From CF-167 sp963695195 (GTDB taxonomy: Bacteria > Chloroflexota > Limnocylindria > QHBO01): 64,000 nt of DNA. The stretch is taken from assembly GCA_963695195.1 (NCBI GenBank), contig CAVOGE010000007.1, positions 930,001 through 994,000 on the forward strand, in the 5' to 3' direction. The position numbers and the translations under genes are program-made. The notes beneath the pieces were generated by a model, which saw only the letters and a list, made by a program, of their open reading frames with translations, was not told where the DNA came from and did not search any database. Shown here one piece after another: positions 1 to 8,149 of this stretch (position 1 is its first letter; each line of letters begins with the position of its first letter).

Positions 1-1
1 G

Positions 2-652
2 GAGTGCCTCAACCCGCCGGTCGAGTGGGACGGCGCAAAGGGCGACTGGATCACCACCGAGCCGTTCAGTGCCGCGGAGCAGTTCCCCTTCCCGGAGGGG
101 ATCGGTCCGATCGAGTGCGTGAACGTGGAGCACGAGGAGGTGCTCCTGGTGCCCCGCTACCTGAAGGGCGTGCGGCGCGTCACCTTCAAGTACGCGCTCG
201 GCGCCGACTTCATCGCGAAGCTCCAGTTCCTCCACGACATCGGTCTGGACCGCGTGGAGCCGGTCAAGGTCCGCGGGATGGATGTTTCGCCCCGTGACGT
301 GGTGGCCGCGGTGGTGCCCGATCCGATCACCCTGGGCGACAAGTTCCGCGGCCGGGCGGTGGTCGGCACCTGGGTGATCGGCACCAAGGATGGCAAGCCG
401 CGCGAGGTGTACCTCTACCAGATGGCCGATGCCGAGGAGACGCTGCGCACCACCGGATCGCAGGTGGTCGGCTGGCAGACCGGCTTCAACCCGGTGATCG
501 CCATGGAGCTGCTCGCCAGCGGGGCCTGGTCGGGAACCGGCGTGGTGGCCCCGGAGGCGCTCGACCCGGACCCGTACCTGGCGCTGCTGGACCATTACGG
601 GATCCACCACGCCATGGTCGAGATGGAGCCGGGTGCGCACCGGCCAACCTAG
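2..652 (+). CDS. Saccharopine dehydrogenase-family protein, C-terminal part (5' end off window)
   Basis: The open frame runs in from the left edge and stops with TAG at 650-652, giving 216 visible residues. The visible part has the substrate-side and C-terminal region of saccharopine dehydrogenase-like reductases, with a Glu-rich strand (VEHEEVLLVPRYLKG), a DKFRGRAVVGTWVIG beta segment and a C-terminal GWQTGFNPVIAMELL helix. The NAD(P)-binding Rossmann half must lie upstream. Family members act in lysine or carboxy-polyamine metabolism by reductive condensation at an amino group. The exact substrate cannot be told from this fragment. The next gene follows after 49 bases on the same strand. 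Confidence 0.7.
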   Translation, partial: ECLNPPVEWDGAKGDWITTEPFSAAEQFPFPEGIGPIECVNVEHEEVLLVPRYLKGVRRVTFKYALGADFIAKLQFLHDIGLDRVEPVKVRGMDVSPRDVVAAVVPDPITLGDKFRGRAVVGTWVIGTKDGKPREVYLYQMADAEETLRTTGSQVVGWQTGFNPVIAMELLASGAWSGTGVVAPEALDPDPYLALLDHYGIHHAMVEMEPGAHRPT

Positions 653-701
653 CGGCATCGGCCTAGACTGGTCTCGAACACCCACCAGGAGATCAAGACC
701 G

Positions 702-1052
702 ATGAATGTCGATGAGCTGCTCAGTGGAGCACGTGACGTGATGACGGTGAAGCGCGTCTACGGCGACCCGATCGAGCGTGATGGCGTGATGATCATCCCC
801 GCAGCGAACGTGGCCGGTGGCGGCGGTGGCGGTGGCGACAAGGAGAACAACGGCGGCGGCGGCTTTGGCGTGACCGCCTCGCCGGCCGGCGCATGGGTAA
901 TTCGTGACGGCGAGGTCGCTTGGGAGCCCGCGGTGGACGCCACGCGTATCGCCACGCTGGGCATGGTCGTGGCGATCATCTTCCTGCTCGTCGTCCGCTC
1001 GATCGCCAAGGGTCGCGCCAAGGTCAAGCTACAGGCCGCGAAAGCGCGGTAG
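702..1052 (+). CDS. gerW: GerW/YtfJ-family protein with C-terminal membrane anchor
   Basis: The product is 116 aa. ATG at 702 is chosen because AGGAG at 687-691 precedes it at good spacing; an upstream in-frame start at 633 lies inside the previous gene. Residues 1-70 match the Spore_YtfJ/GerW type: an N-terminal helix, GDPIERDGVMIIP, then a Gly-rich run (about 39-55) and a GAWVIRDGEVAW strand. Residues 83-101 form one hydrophobic helix followed by Lys/Arg, so the protein is probably anchored with a short cytoplasmic tail. In Bacillus the family is linked to spore germination, but homologues are common in non-sporulating bacteria and their role there is unknown. A strong terminator follows 32 bases downstream. 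Confidence 0.8.
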   Translation: MNVDELLSGARDVMTVKRVYGDPIERDGVMIIPAANVAGGGGGGGDKENNGGGGFGVTASPAGAWVIRDGEVAWEPAVDATRIATLGMVVAIIFLLVVRSIAKGRAKVKLQAAKAR

Positions 1053-1084
1053 CGGCTGCCCCCGAGTGACTCGCACCGGGCAAG

Positions 1085-1116
1085 ACGAAAGCCGCCTGGG
1101 GGGAGGCGGCTTTCGT
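1085..1116. terminator. Bidirectional intrinsic terminator between gerW and tRNA-fMet
   Basis: A perfect 13-bp inverted repeat (ACGAAAGCCGCCT at 1085-1097, and its complement at 1104-1116) encloses a six-G loop. The arms end in AAA/TTT, so the hairpin reads as a rho-independent terminator on both strands. It lies between the convergent gerW (+) and the tRNA (-) and can end both transcripts. Confidence 0.85.
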
Positions 1117-1129
1117 GCGTAACTGACGT

Positions 1130-1204
<75 letters not shown>

Positions 1205-1261
1205 TGCCCGATGGTAGTCTCCGCCACGGTATCGGTCAAACATCCTCGAGGAGACTGCCAG

Positions 1262-1645
1262 GTGGGCGGCGACGAGTTCGGGCTGCGGGAGATCGGGCAG
1301 ATCAGGGTGCAGGTGACCGATGTGGATCGGTCGGTCGCCTTCTACCGGAACGTGCTGGGCGTCCCATTCCTGTTCGCATTCCCCGGGATGGCGTTCTTCG
1401 ACCTCGACGGCGTGCGGCTGATGCTGGTCGAGCCAGAGGGACGTGCATTTGGTGGCGAGTCGGCGATCTACTACCGGGTCGCCGACATCGGTCTGGCCGT
1501 GCGGACACTCGAGGCGCGCGGTGTGACCTTCGACGACCAGCCCCACGTGGTCCATCGGGACCCCGAGTACGACCTGTGGATGGCCTTCTTCCGCGATCCC
1601 GACGGTAACGTGCTGGCGCTGATGAGTGAGGTGCCTACTCGGTAG
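1262..1645 (+). CDS. VOC (glyoxalase/bleomycin-resistance) superfamily protein
   Basis: The product is 127 aa. The GTG at 1262 is preferred because GAGGAG (1248-1253) stands 8 bases before it; an in-frame ATG at 1211 lacks a site and lies next to the tRNA. The layout is a paired beta-alpha-beta-beta-beta fold. An N-terminal QVTDVDRSVAFYRNVLG motif begins the first half, and FFRDPDGNVLALM ends the second, with the usual metal-ligand Glu position replaced by Leu/Met. VOC proteins of this size include isomerases, dioxygenases and drug-binding proteins, so the substrate is not predictable. It stands alone between the tRNA and the oxidase-like pair. Confidence 0.75.
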   Translation: MGGDEFGLREIGQIRVQVTDVDRSVAFYRNVLGVPFLFAFPGMAFFDLDGVRLMLVEPEGRAFGGESAIYYRVADIGLAVRTLEARGVTFDDQPHVVHRDPEYDLWMAFFRDPDGNVLALMSEVPTR

Positions 1646-1739
1646 CGTCGGCTACAATGCCGCCGGGTTCGTGCGTGGCGCGGCCCGCACCGAACCGGAC
1701 GCACCAATCCGCTGTTCCGCTGGAGGCCTGCACGCGCCG

Positions 1740-3227
1740 ATGGCAGTGAATCCCAAGAAGCTGCGACCCTACGACGCTCCCGCTCGGCGTCGCATGCCGC
1801 TGATCCCCGACGGACCTGATGCGGCAGCTACGATCTTCCTGGTGGCCGCGATCGTCTGGTTGGTGGCGGCCACCGGCATCGGGCTCCTCTGGGCGGGGAT
1901 GCAGCTCTTCCCCGATCTGCTGAGCCTGACGCTGAGCGTCCCCACCTTCAGCGGCACGCTGGACATCGTCATGAGCCCCGCCACGGTCGGCTCGGGGTTC
2001 TGGAACGCGGTTGTCTTCGGCTGGCTGAGCAACGCAGGACTGGGGGCGATCCTGTTCATCACTCCCCGTGTCCTCGGGCGGCGCCTCGCCGACGAGCAGG
2101 TCGGAGCCGCCGCGGCGGGCCTGTGGAATGTCGGCATGCTGGCCGGCCTGACCGCCATCTACGTCCCGTCGATCGCGGCCACAGGCAGCCTGGCTGAGTT
2201 CCCGCTGCCTGTCGACGGTGTCCTGCTGCTCGCCCTGCTGCTCGTCAACGATGTCTTCTGGCGGACCGGCATGTCGGCAGGCGACCGGAAGCCGTACGCA
2301 TCGGTCTGGTTCTTCGGTGTGGCCCTGCTCGGACTGACGGTGCTGTACGCGGTCGGGACACTCGTCCCGCTGGTGGCCGAGGGATCGAGCTTGCTGTCCC
2401 TCGTTGGCGCGGCGTATGCCCGTGGCCTCGAAACGGTATGGATCCTGGGCGTTGCATTCGGGGTCCTGTACTACATCGTCCCGCGGGCAACCGGAAACGC
2501 GCTCCATTCGTCGGGCGTGGCGCTGCTCGGTTGGCTGACATGGGCCGCCTTTGCGGTCCTGGCGCCGCTCGGGGCTCTGGTCGACAGCTCCGTCCCGTTC
2601 GCCCTGACGCAGGCCGGCAACGCGGCCACCATCATGCTCGTGATCCCCGCCTTCCTTGCGATCGCCAACCTCCTGCTCAGCGTTCGTAACCGATGGGCCC
2701 TCCTCCTGTCGCCGGGCACGGTCCAGTTCGCCATGGTCGCGCTCGCCTTCCTGGCCGCCACCGCTCTGCTCGAGGCGCTCTCGGCGCTCGGATCGGTGCG
2801 CGAGCTGATCGGCGATACGGAATGGCCGATCGGCGTCCGCTTCCTCTCGTTCTTCGGCGCCGCGACGTTCGCGCTCATGGCCCTGGCTGACCACGCCTTT
2901 CCCCGGCTGTTGCGCCGCGACTGGCGCGGCACCATCGTGACCACGGCCACCCTGTGGGCCACCTTTGCCGGCACGGCGCTGGCGGGCCTGGCGCTGATTG
3001 CGGGCGGCGTGATGCACGGCTCGCTCCTCCAGGGCGGTGCTGGCCCCGAGGAGATCGAGGCGACGCTCTTCTGGACCAATGCAGTCGGCGGTGCCGGCCT
3101 CGGCCTGGTTGCACTCGGTGGACTTGCGGCCGCGGTCAATCTCTTCCTGATGTACACCGAGGGCCGGCGCGCGGAGTACACCGTCAGCTCGGCGGCCACA
3201 CCGGCTGCGGCCGGCGCAGAGCTGTGA
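1740..3227 (+). CDS. Heme-copper oxidase subunit I-like membrane protein lacking metal-ligand histidines
   Basis: The product is 495 aa with about twelve hydrophobic helices. ATG at 1740 follows a GGAGG at 1722-1726. Helix spacing and local motifs resemble cbb3/NorB-type subunit I: WNAVVFGWLSNAGLG near residue 88, LGVAFGVLYYIVPRATG near 245, and WPIGVRFLSFFGA near 365. True CcoN proteins carry six His ligands for low-spin heme, high-spin heme and Cu-B. This protein has only three His in total (256, 385, 426), all at helix ends or loops. The expected ligand positions are Phe/Trp, Leu, Leu-Gly and Val/Phe. It therefore cannot bind the usual cofactors and is probably a paralogue with another role, perhaps as partner of the adjacent cytochrome c. 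The family assignment rests on alignment from memory. Confidence 0.6.
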   Translation: MAVNPKKLRPYDAPARRRMPLIPDGPDAAATIFLVAAIVWLVAATGIGLLWAGMQLFPDLLSLTLSVPTFSGTLDIVMSPATVGSGFWNAVVFGWLSNAGLGAILFITPRVLGRRLADEQVGAAAAGLWNVGMLAGLTAIYVPSIAATGSLAEFPLPVDGVLLLALLLVNDVFWRTGMSAGDRKPYASVWFFGVALLGLTVLYAVGTLVPLVAEGSSLLSLVGAAYARGLETVWILGVAFGVLYYIVPRATGNALHSSGVALLGWLTWAAFAVLAPLGALVDSSVPFALTQAGNAATIMLVIPAFLAIANLLLSVRNRWALLLSPGTVQFAMVALAFLAATALLEALSALGSVRELIGDTEWPIGVRFLSFFGAATFALMALADHAFPRLLRRDWRGTIVTTATLWATFAGTALAGLALIAGGVMHGSLLQGGAGPEEIEATLFWTNAVGGAGLGLVALGGLAAAVNLFLMYTEGRRAEYTVSSAATPAAAGAEL

Positions 3228-3231
3228 GCCG

Positions 3232-3693
3232 ATGACCGCTCACCCGCCCATCGAGTCACGCACCAGCGGTGTGCCCGCCTGGGCGCTCGCCTTCACCGCG
3301 ATCGTCCTGCTCGTCGGCGGCGCCTACTTCGGCACGAACCTCGGGGGCGAGAACCCGTCGGCCAGCGGAACGCCAGAGCCGTCGGGTGGCGGCTTCAACG
3401 CGGTCGCCATCATGGACGCAGCCGGCTGCCAGGCCTGCCACGGACCGGACCTCGCCGGCGTCGCCACCTTCCCGAGCCTCCACGGCGTGAAGGACGGCCC
3501 GGTCAGCGAGAACCTCACCGATCTCTTCGCGGCCAACCCTGACACCTGGGCCGAGCTGTGGATCGCCGGAACCGATCCCGCGACCTCAGATGCGGCGATG
3601 CGCGGCGGCATGCCGGCGTTCGCGGGCCCGCCGTACAACCTCTCTCCCGAGGAGATCGCGGCGGTAGTCGCGTACCTCAAGACCCTGCCGTGA
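3232..3693 (+). CDS. Membrane-anchored mono-heme cytochrome c
   Basis: The product is 153 aa and starts 4 bases after the oxidase-like gene, so the two are surely co-transcribed. Residues 15-36 form an N-terminal hydrophobic anchor, followed by a Gly/Ser/Pro linker. The heme-attachment site is C66-x-x-C69-H70 (GCQACHG), and Met127 in GMPAF is the likely distal ligand. The C-terminal LSPEEIAAVVAYLKTLP helix is typical of class I cytochromes c. It should act on the outer face of the membrane as a one-electron carrier. Its stop overlaps the GTG start of nnrE. Confidence 0.88.
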   Translation: MTAHPPIESRTSGVPAWALAFTAIVLLVGGAYFGTNLGGENPSASGTPEPSGGGFNAVAIMDAAGCQACHGPDLAGVATFPSLHGVKDGPVSENLTDLFAANPDTWAELWIAGTDPATSDAAMRGGMPAFAGPPYNLSPEEIAAVVAYLKTLP

Positions 3694-4530
3694 CCGATCC
3701 GGCCGATCGGCCGGCGCGCACCGTCCCGGTCCTCATCGGCGGGGACGAGATGGGGCGGATCGACGAGGCGGCCCAACGCCTGGGATTGAGTCCCGACGCG
3801 CTCATGGAGAGCGCGGGCGCGGCCGTCGCCGAGATCGCCCTGGTCGAGATGGCGAGCATCGCAGGGCTCGCTCCGGGCGCGCTCACGGTGGTGCTCTGCG
3901 GCGCGGGGAACAACGGCGGCGATGGGTTCGTGGCCGCCCGACGGCTGGCAGCGGCCGGCAGGCCGGTGGTGGCGGTCCTCGTCGGTGACCCCTCCCGGAT
4001 CGGCGGCGTCGGCGGGAGCGCTGCGGCCCACAACTGGACGGTGCTTACAGGCGATGGCCTCGGCCGGGTCGTTGAGCCTCTTCGTGGCGCCCACGCCGGA
4101 GATGCTGCTTCAACTTCGGCCGCGCCTCTCCCCGGCGAGCGTGCTCATCGACGCCCTGCTCGGCTCTGGCGCGAGCGGGCCCCTGCGTGAGCCGATCTCG
4201 AGTGCGGTGGACCTGGCAAACGCGATCCGCACCCACGCCACCGCAGCGGGTCGGCCGTGTCGCGTTCTCGCCGTGGACGCACCGACCCGCATCGACCTGA
4301 CGGATGGCTCCCGCTCCGATCCGGTGCTGGCCGCCGACCTGACCGTCACGTTCCACCGCGCCAAGGCGGGCTTCGCCCTCGATCCGGAATCGCGCCGGCT
4401 TGCCGGGCGCTACTTCGTTGCGCCGATCGGCATTCCCCTCGAGGCCGAGGAGGGGATCGTGCCCGACGACGGGGAGCATCCGCCCGCCCGCATCACGCAG
4501 GTGACCTGGCAACAGGCGACGGTGGGTTAG
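3690..4530 (+). pseudogene. nnrE: NAD(P)H-hydrate epimerase (YjeF N-domain), frameshifted
   Basis: The start is GTG 3690, overlapping the cytochrome stop. The first frame gives MGRIDEAAQRLGLSPDALME and the nucleotide-binding GAGNNGGDGFVAARRL of YjeF_N, which repairs damaged NAD(P)H hydrates by epimerisation. Near 4035-4070 the homology leaves this frame (which runs on without meaning to 4190) and resumes in the next one with SVLIDALLGSGASGPLREP, VLAVDAPTRIDLTDG and DLTVTFHRAKAGF, ending at 4530. The span is a multiple of three plus one, consistent with a single inserted base. Either the gene is broken or the consensus is wrong. The ADP-dependent dehydratase domain often fused in this family is absent. 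It overlaps convergent pyrE by 4 bases. Confidence 0.75.
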
Positions 4531-5168
4531 CTGTTGCTGCCTGGTCTGACGAGCGGCTCACCACGCGCACAGGCGGGGCACGATTCGGCCGGCCACGAGT
4601 CGATCTCGATCCGGCCCAGGGCTCCGAGCGGGCACCCCAGGTCGACCGGCCCCGTCGAGCGGTCGGCGATGACGGTGGCTGCCAGTGGGGCGACGCCCGC
4701 GCTCCGCACCGCGGAGGCTGTCTCGGCCAGCGACGCGCCGGTGGTCAGGATGTCATCGACCAGGACCACGCGCTCGTCGGACGCAACCGGCCAGCCGCGA
4801 CGCAGCGCTCGGGTCCCCCGCTCCATCGGCTCGGCGAAGACGCCGCGCACGGTGCGCCCGAGTCTCGCTTCCAGCTGCCGGGCAGTCTCAAAGGCGAGGA
4901 GCACGCCGCCTGTGGTGGGACCGACCACCAGGGTCGGGTCGTGGCGCTCCAGCGCATCAGCCAGGCGCCGCCCTAGTTCGACGGCGAGCGCCGGGTACTG
5001 GAGCACGGCGAACTTCTCGAGGTAGCGGTCCGAGTGACGGCCGCTCTTGAGCTGGAAGTGCCCGCTGCGCAAGGCGCCGGCCGCCTCGAAGAGCTCTTCG
5101 ACGGTGGCCGACCCGAGTGCCGCCCCGCGGGGCAGGTCCGAGCCGTAGGCGGCGGAGCGGGGCTGCAT
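4527..5168 (-). CDS. pyrE: Orotate phosphoribosyltransferase
   Basis: The product is 213 aa. It starts at ATG 5168, four bases after the upstream gene stops; an earlier in-frame start would overlap that gene by over 100 bases. It converts orotate plus PRPP to OMP in pyrimidine synthesis. The PRPP loop VVLVDDILTTGAS covers about residues 134-146. LKSGRHSDRYLEKF near 41-54 and GPTTGGVLLAF near 83-93 are typical OPRT segments. A CPAC pair near 197-200 is seen in the longer PyrE types. It ends the long minus-strand run that also holds pyrR, pyrB and pyrC, separated from them by three unrelated genes. Confidence 0.9.
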   Translation of the reverse strand: MQPRSAAYGSDLPRGAALGSATVEELFEAAGALRSGHFQLKSGRHSDRYLEKFAVLQYPALAVELGRRLADALERHDPTLVVGPTTGGVLLAFETARQLEARLGRTVRGVFAEPMERGTRALRRGWPVASDERVVLVDDILTTGASLAETASAVRSAGVAPLAATVIADRSTGPVDLGCPLGALGRIEIDSWPAESCPACARGEPLVRPGSNS

Positions 5169-5172
5169 CGGG

Positions 5173-5991
5173 CTATTCGTAGACCGCGCTGAAGTCGACC
5201 GTCGGATAGCGCTCGGCGAGTGCATCGGTGACCCACTGCAGGATGTCGGTGGGGTCGTAGACGTCGGCGATGGTGCGCGCATCGGTGACGGTCAGGCCAA
5301 GGCGCCGAGGCTCGTCGTTGAGCACCGTGCCGGTCGGCATGTCGGACAGGTCGAGCGAGGTCTCGAAGCGCCCGTCGGAGCGGATGATCAGCAGGTCGGT
5401 CTCCTCCTCGAGCAGGACCAGGTCGCCGGTCTGTGTCAGCACCTCCTCGGCGTTGGCGATGAACTCGCGCAGCGCCTGCTTCTGCTGATCACCGATCTGG
5501 GTGCGATACGCGTCGGCGAGCTGCCAGAGGCGCTGGGCGGCGATCGTCTCCTGCTGCTCGCTCGGGAGGACGGCCTGCCAGTCGTCGTCGGTCGCCTCGC
5601 CGACCGACTCGTGCTGCGCCAGTTCATCAGCGGGAACGAGGTGGTTCAGCGGGTCGCGGGCGGCCTCGCCGAACCAGGACAGGATGTCGGCCAGGTTGTA
5701 GAGCTCGACCACTTCGCTCACCGCCTCGACCGTCTGTTCTTCGTCGTACCACTCGTTGTCCGCGGGGTCCTGGTAGGTGAGCCGCGTCGTCCAGGTCTGG
5801 TCGACCGGCTCGAAGACGAGATAGTCCTGTTCGTCGTCGACGAGCTTGATCGGCCCGATCTCGCGGAGCCGGTCCCGGTTGGCCTCGAGGAAGCGACGGA
5901 GTTGCTCCGTCGCCTCGTACACGAAGTCGCGCTTTTCGAGCTCGGCTTCGCCGGCCAGCTCGCGGAGCGCACTGATGCGCGGGGAGGTCAC
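5173..5991 (-). CDS. Hypothetical acidic protein
   Basis: The product is 272 aa and not recognised. The GTG start overlaps the upstream stop (GTGA), which indicates translational coupling. It is strongly acidic, mostly helical by eye, with no signal peptide, membrane helix, Cys pair or nucleotide loop. Two halves each contain a hydrophobic strand followed by a WT/DLS turn (YLVFEPVDQTWTTRL near 58-72; LLIIRSDGRFETSLDL near 204-219) and a DILSWF / DILQWV helix. This may be an internal duplication of one domain. It lies between an unknown small protein and pyrE. Confidence 0.6.
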   Translation of the reverse strand: MTSPRISALRELAGEAELEKRDFVYEATEQLRRFLEANRDRLREIGPIKLVDDEQDYLVFEPVDQTWTTRLTYQDPADNEWYDEEQTVEAVSEVVELYNLADILSWFGEAARDPLNHLVPADELAQHESVGEATDDDWQAVLPSEQQETIAAQRLWQLADAYRTQIGDQQKQALREFIANAEEVLTQTGDLVLLEEETDLLIIRSDGRFETSLDLSDMPTGTVLNDEPRRLGLTVTDARTIADVYDPTDILQWVTDALAERYPTVDFSAVYE

Positions 5992-6314
5992 GGCTTGAAC
6001 ACCAGGTCGGGCCCCATCCGCTCCCGCAGGAAGATGGTGTGCTTGGTGTCAAAGACCGATTCCGCCACCTTGTGTCCCAGGCCCCGGGTCGTCGGGTCGG
6101 CATAGAGCCGATCGAGGACCGCGTAGTTGGGCAGGTCCATGATCAGCACGTTGTTCCACTCCGACCCCTCGGTCACGTTGTACCAGCCGACGAAGCGGAT
6201 CCCGTACTCCTCCTCGTAGCGACGCGCGGTGCGCGGGAAGAAGTGGCGCATGCCGCGCTTGAAGAGTGCGTCGCGACCCTTCCGCACGTTGAAGAAGGTG
6301 ACCATCAGCGGCAT
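5988..6314 (-). CDS. Small hypothetical protein, possible dimeric alpha/beta-barrel fold
   Basis: The product is 108 aa. It begins MVTFFNVRKGRD, has an Arg-rich helix, then FVGWYNVTEGSEWNNVLIMDLPNYA and an EFxxx-like C-terminal helix. The strand-helix-strand rhythm with YNV/EG and a closing strand resembles NIPSNAP or EthD-like ferredoxin-fold dimers, but no diagnostic motif is present. This is inference only. Its stop overlaps the GTG of the next gene. It lies 39 bases downstream of a small membrane protein in the same run. Confidence 0.55.
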   Translation of the reverse strand: MPLMVTFFNVRKGRDALFKRGMRHFFPRTARRYEEEYGIRFVGWYNVTEGSEWNNVLIMDLPNYAVLDRLYADPTTRGLGHKVAESVFDTKHTIFLRERMGPDLVFKP

Positions 6315-6353
6315 CAGGCACGACTCCGGCGCAGGTCGCGCGTCCGCTTCGGC

Positions 6354-6674
6354 TCACTGCTCATCTGGTGTCTCCTCTGCATCGCTGGTGATCACCCGGG
6401 GTGGCAGGGTAGCCGAACCTGGCGTGCGAGGGCGTCCGCGCCGTCGATCGGCAAAGAAGACACGGAGCAGGAAGACGCTGGTCATGCTCACGAAGAAGAG
6501 CAGGACCATGTCGATAAAGAGCAGGACGATCAGCAGCCAGACCGGCCAGCCGAAGGTGAAGAGCCCTACCGGGATGAGGAGCAAGATCCCGGCGAACAGG
6601 AACGCCTGCCAGACAAAGCAGCCGAATCCGGGCCCCTCGTTGGGGTCGAGCTCTTCGTTGGTGCGAATCGACAT
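6354..6674 (-). CDS. Small two-helix membrane protein
   Basis: The product is 106 aa, with its start at ATG 6674. Two adjacent hydrophobic helices (about residues 20-45 and 47-70) are separated by a Trp turn. A basic RRRGRPR stretch follows, so both termini are probably cytoplasmic. The acidic C-terminus ends in EETPDEQ. No family is recognised. It lies 86 bases after pyrC on the same strand and is probably part of the same transcript. Confidence 0.6.
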   Translation of the reverse strand: MSIRTNEELDPNEGPGFGCFVWQAFLFAGILLLIPVGLFTFGWPVWLLIVLLFIDMVLLFFVSMTSVFLLRVFFADRRRGRPRTPGSATLPPRVITSDAEETPDEQ

Positions 6675-6760
6675 GCATCGCTCATTGCGGGGGCGTGGCA
6701 GCGGTCCGCATGGTCCCATATCCACCGCCCCGTCGCAGGCGGCGCGCCGGCCAGGAGGCG

Positions 6761-8149
6761 CTAGCTGATCGGGTCCAGCCCGTCGGCGTAGGTGATGCGG
6801 CCGCCTGCCACGGTGAGCCGCACCACGCCGGGCAGCTCCATGCCCAACAGCGGGGTGTTCGCCGAGGCCGATGCCAGGCCCGCCGCCGCGACGCGCCAGG
6901 TGGCGCTGGCGTCGAACACGACGAGGTCGGCAGTCGCGCCGACCCGCAGCGAGCGCTCCTCGCCGATGAGTCGCGCCGGCATCGTGGCCATCGCCTCCAC
7001 CAGGCGTGGCAGGGTCAGGCAGCCGACGGCCACCGCGGCGAGCCCCAGCGAGAGGGCCGTCTCGAGACCGATCATCCCCGGCACGGCGGCGGCGAACTCG
7101 ACCGCCTTGCGCTCCGGTGGGTGCGGCGCGTGGTCGGTCGCGATCGCGTCGATCGTGCCATCCGCCAGGCCGGCGAGCAGGGCCAGGGCGTCCGCTCGCG
7201 AGGGCAGCGGCGGGTTCACCCGGCACGCCGAGTCGTACGCCAGAGCCGGGTCGAGCGCGGTGCCAAATGGGTCCGCCGCAACGCCGGCCGGCTCCTCCCA
7301 GGCGAAGCCGCGGTCACCCGCGACCCAGGCATCGGTGCAGGCGAGGTGGTGCGGCGTGACGTCGCAGGTGACCCGCGCCCCCCGCGCCTTGGCGCGGCGG
7401 ACCGCATCGAGCGCGACGCCGGTCGACACGTGGGTGAAGTGGATCCATCCGCCGGTCTCCTCCGCCAGGGCAATGTCGCGCTCGACGATCGTCAGCTCCG
7501 CGCTGGCCGGCCACCCGGCGAGCCCCAGGCGCGTGGCCAGGGGCCCGGCGCGCATCACCGCCCCGCCCGCCAGGCTGGGGTCCTCGGCGTGTTCGATGAG
7601 CGGCAGGCCGAGCGGCCCCAGGTACGCGAGCAGGCCGCGCGCGACGCGCCCCGAGGCGACCGCCTGTCCGTCGTCGCTGACGCCGGCGATGCCCAGCTCG
7701 GCCAGTTCGCCGATCTCGGTGATGCGCTCGCCTTCCCGGCCCCGAGTGGCCGCGGCCACGACCCTGACCCGACAGGCCGTGTCGCGCGCCCGGTGCAGGA
7801 CCCATGCCACTCGCGCCGGCTCGTCGAGCGGCGGATCGGTATTGGGCATGGCGCATACCGTCGTGTAGCCGCCGCGTGCAGCCGCGCGCGCGCCGCTCTC
7901 GATCGTCTCGGCCCCCTCCAGGCCCGGTTCACGGAGGTGGGTGTGCAGGTCGCAGAGGCCCGGCGCCGCCACCAGGCCAGTTCCATTCATCCGCGGCGCG
8001 TCGGGTGGCAGCTCGGTGGAATCGACGATGCGGCCGTCGAGGACCGCCACGTCGCCGATGGCATCAGTCCCCCAGGATGGATCGATCACGCGCAATCCGG
8101 TCAGGGCAAACGTTGCCGGTGCATCGGTGACCGAGCCGAAGCGCCTCAT
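6761..8149 (-). CDS. pyrC: Dihydroorotase
   Basis: The product is 462 aa. It interconverts carbamoyl-aspartate and dihydroorotate. Metal and substrate motifs are present: H69-T-H71 in HTHLREPG, MPNT near 101-104, HVSTG at 240-244, TPHHL at 265-269 and ATDHAPH with D339-H340. The ATG overlaps the pyrB stop by 4 bases (8146-8149), so the two are translationally coupled. Its length and the HLREPG form fit the type I amidohydrolase class found with pyrB in many bacteria. It will be co-regulated with pyrB through the PyrR site upstream. Confidence 0.95.
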   Translation of the reverse strand: MRRFGSVTDAPATFALTGLRVIDPSWGTDAIGDVAVLDGRIVDSTELPPDAPRMNGTGLVAAPGLCDLHTHLREPGLEGAETIESGARAAARGGYTTVCAMPNTDPPLDEPARVAWVLHRARDTACRVRVVAAATRGREGERITEIGELAELGIAGVSDDGQAVASGRVARGLLAYLGPLGLPLIEHAEDPSLAGGAVMRAGPLATRLGLAGWPASAELTIVERDIALAEETGGWIHFTHVSTGVALDAVRRAKARGARVTCDVTPHHLACTDAWVAGDRGFAWEEPAGVAADPFGTALDPALAYDSACRVNPPLPSRADALALLAGLADGTIDAIATDHAPHPPERKAVEFAAAVPGMIGLETALSLGLAAVAVGCLTLPRLVEAMATMPARLIGEERSLRVGATADLVVFDASATWRVAAAGLASASANTPLLGMELPGVVRLTVAGGRITYADGLDPIS

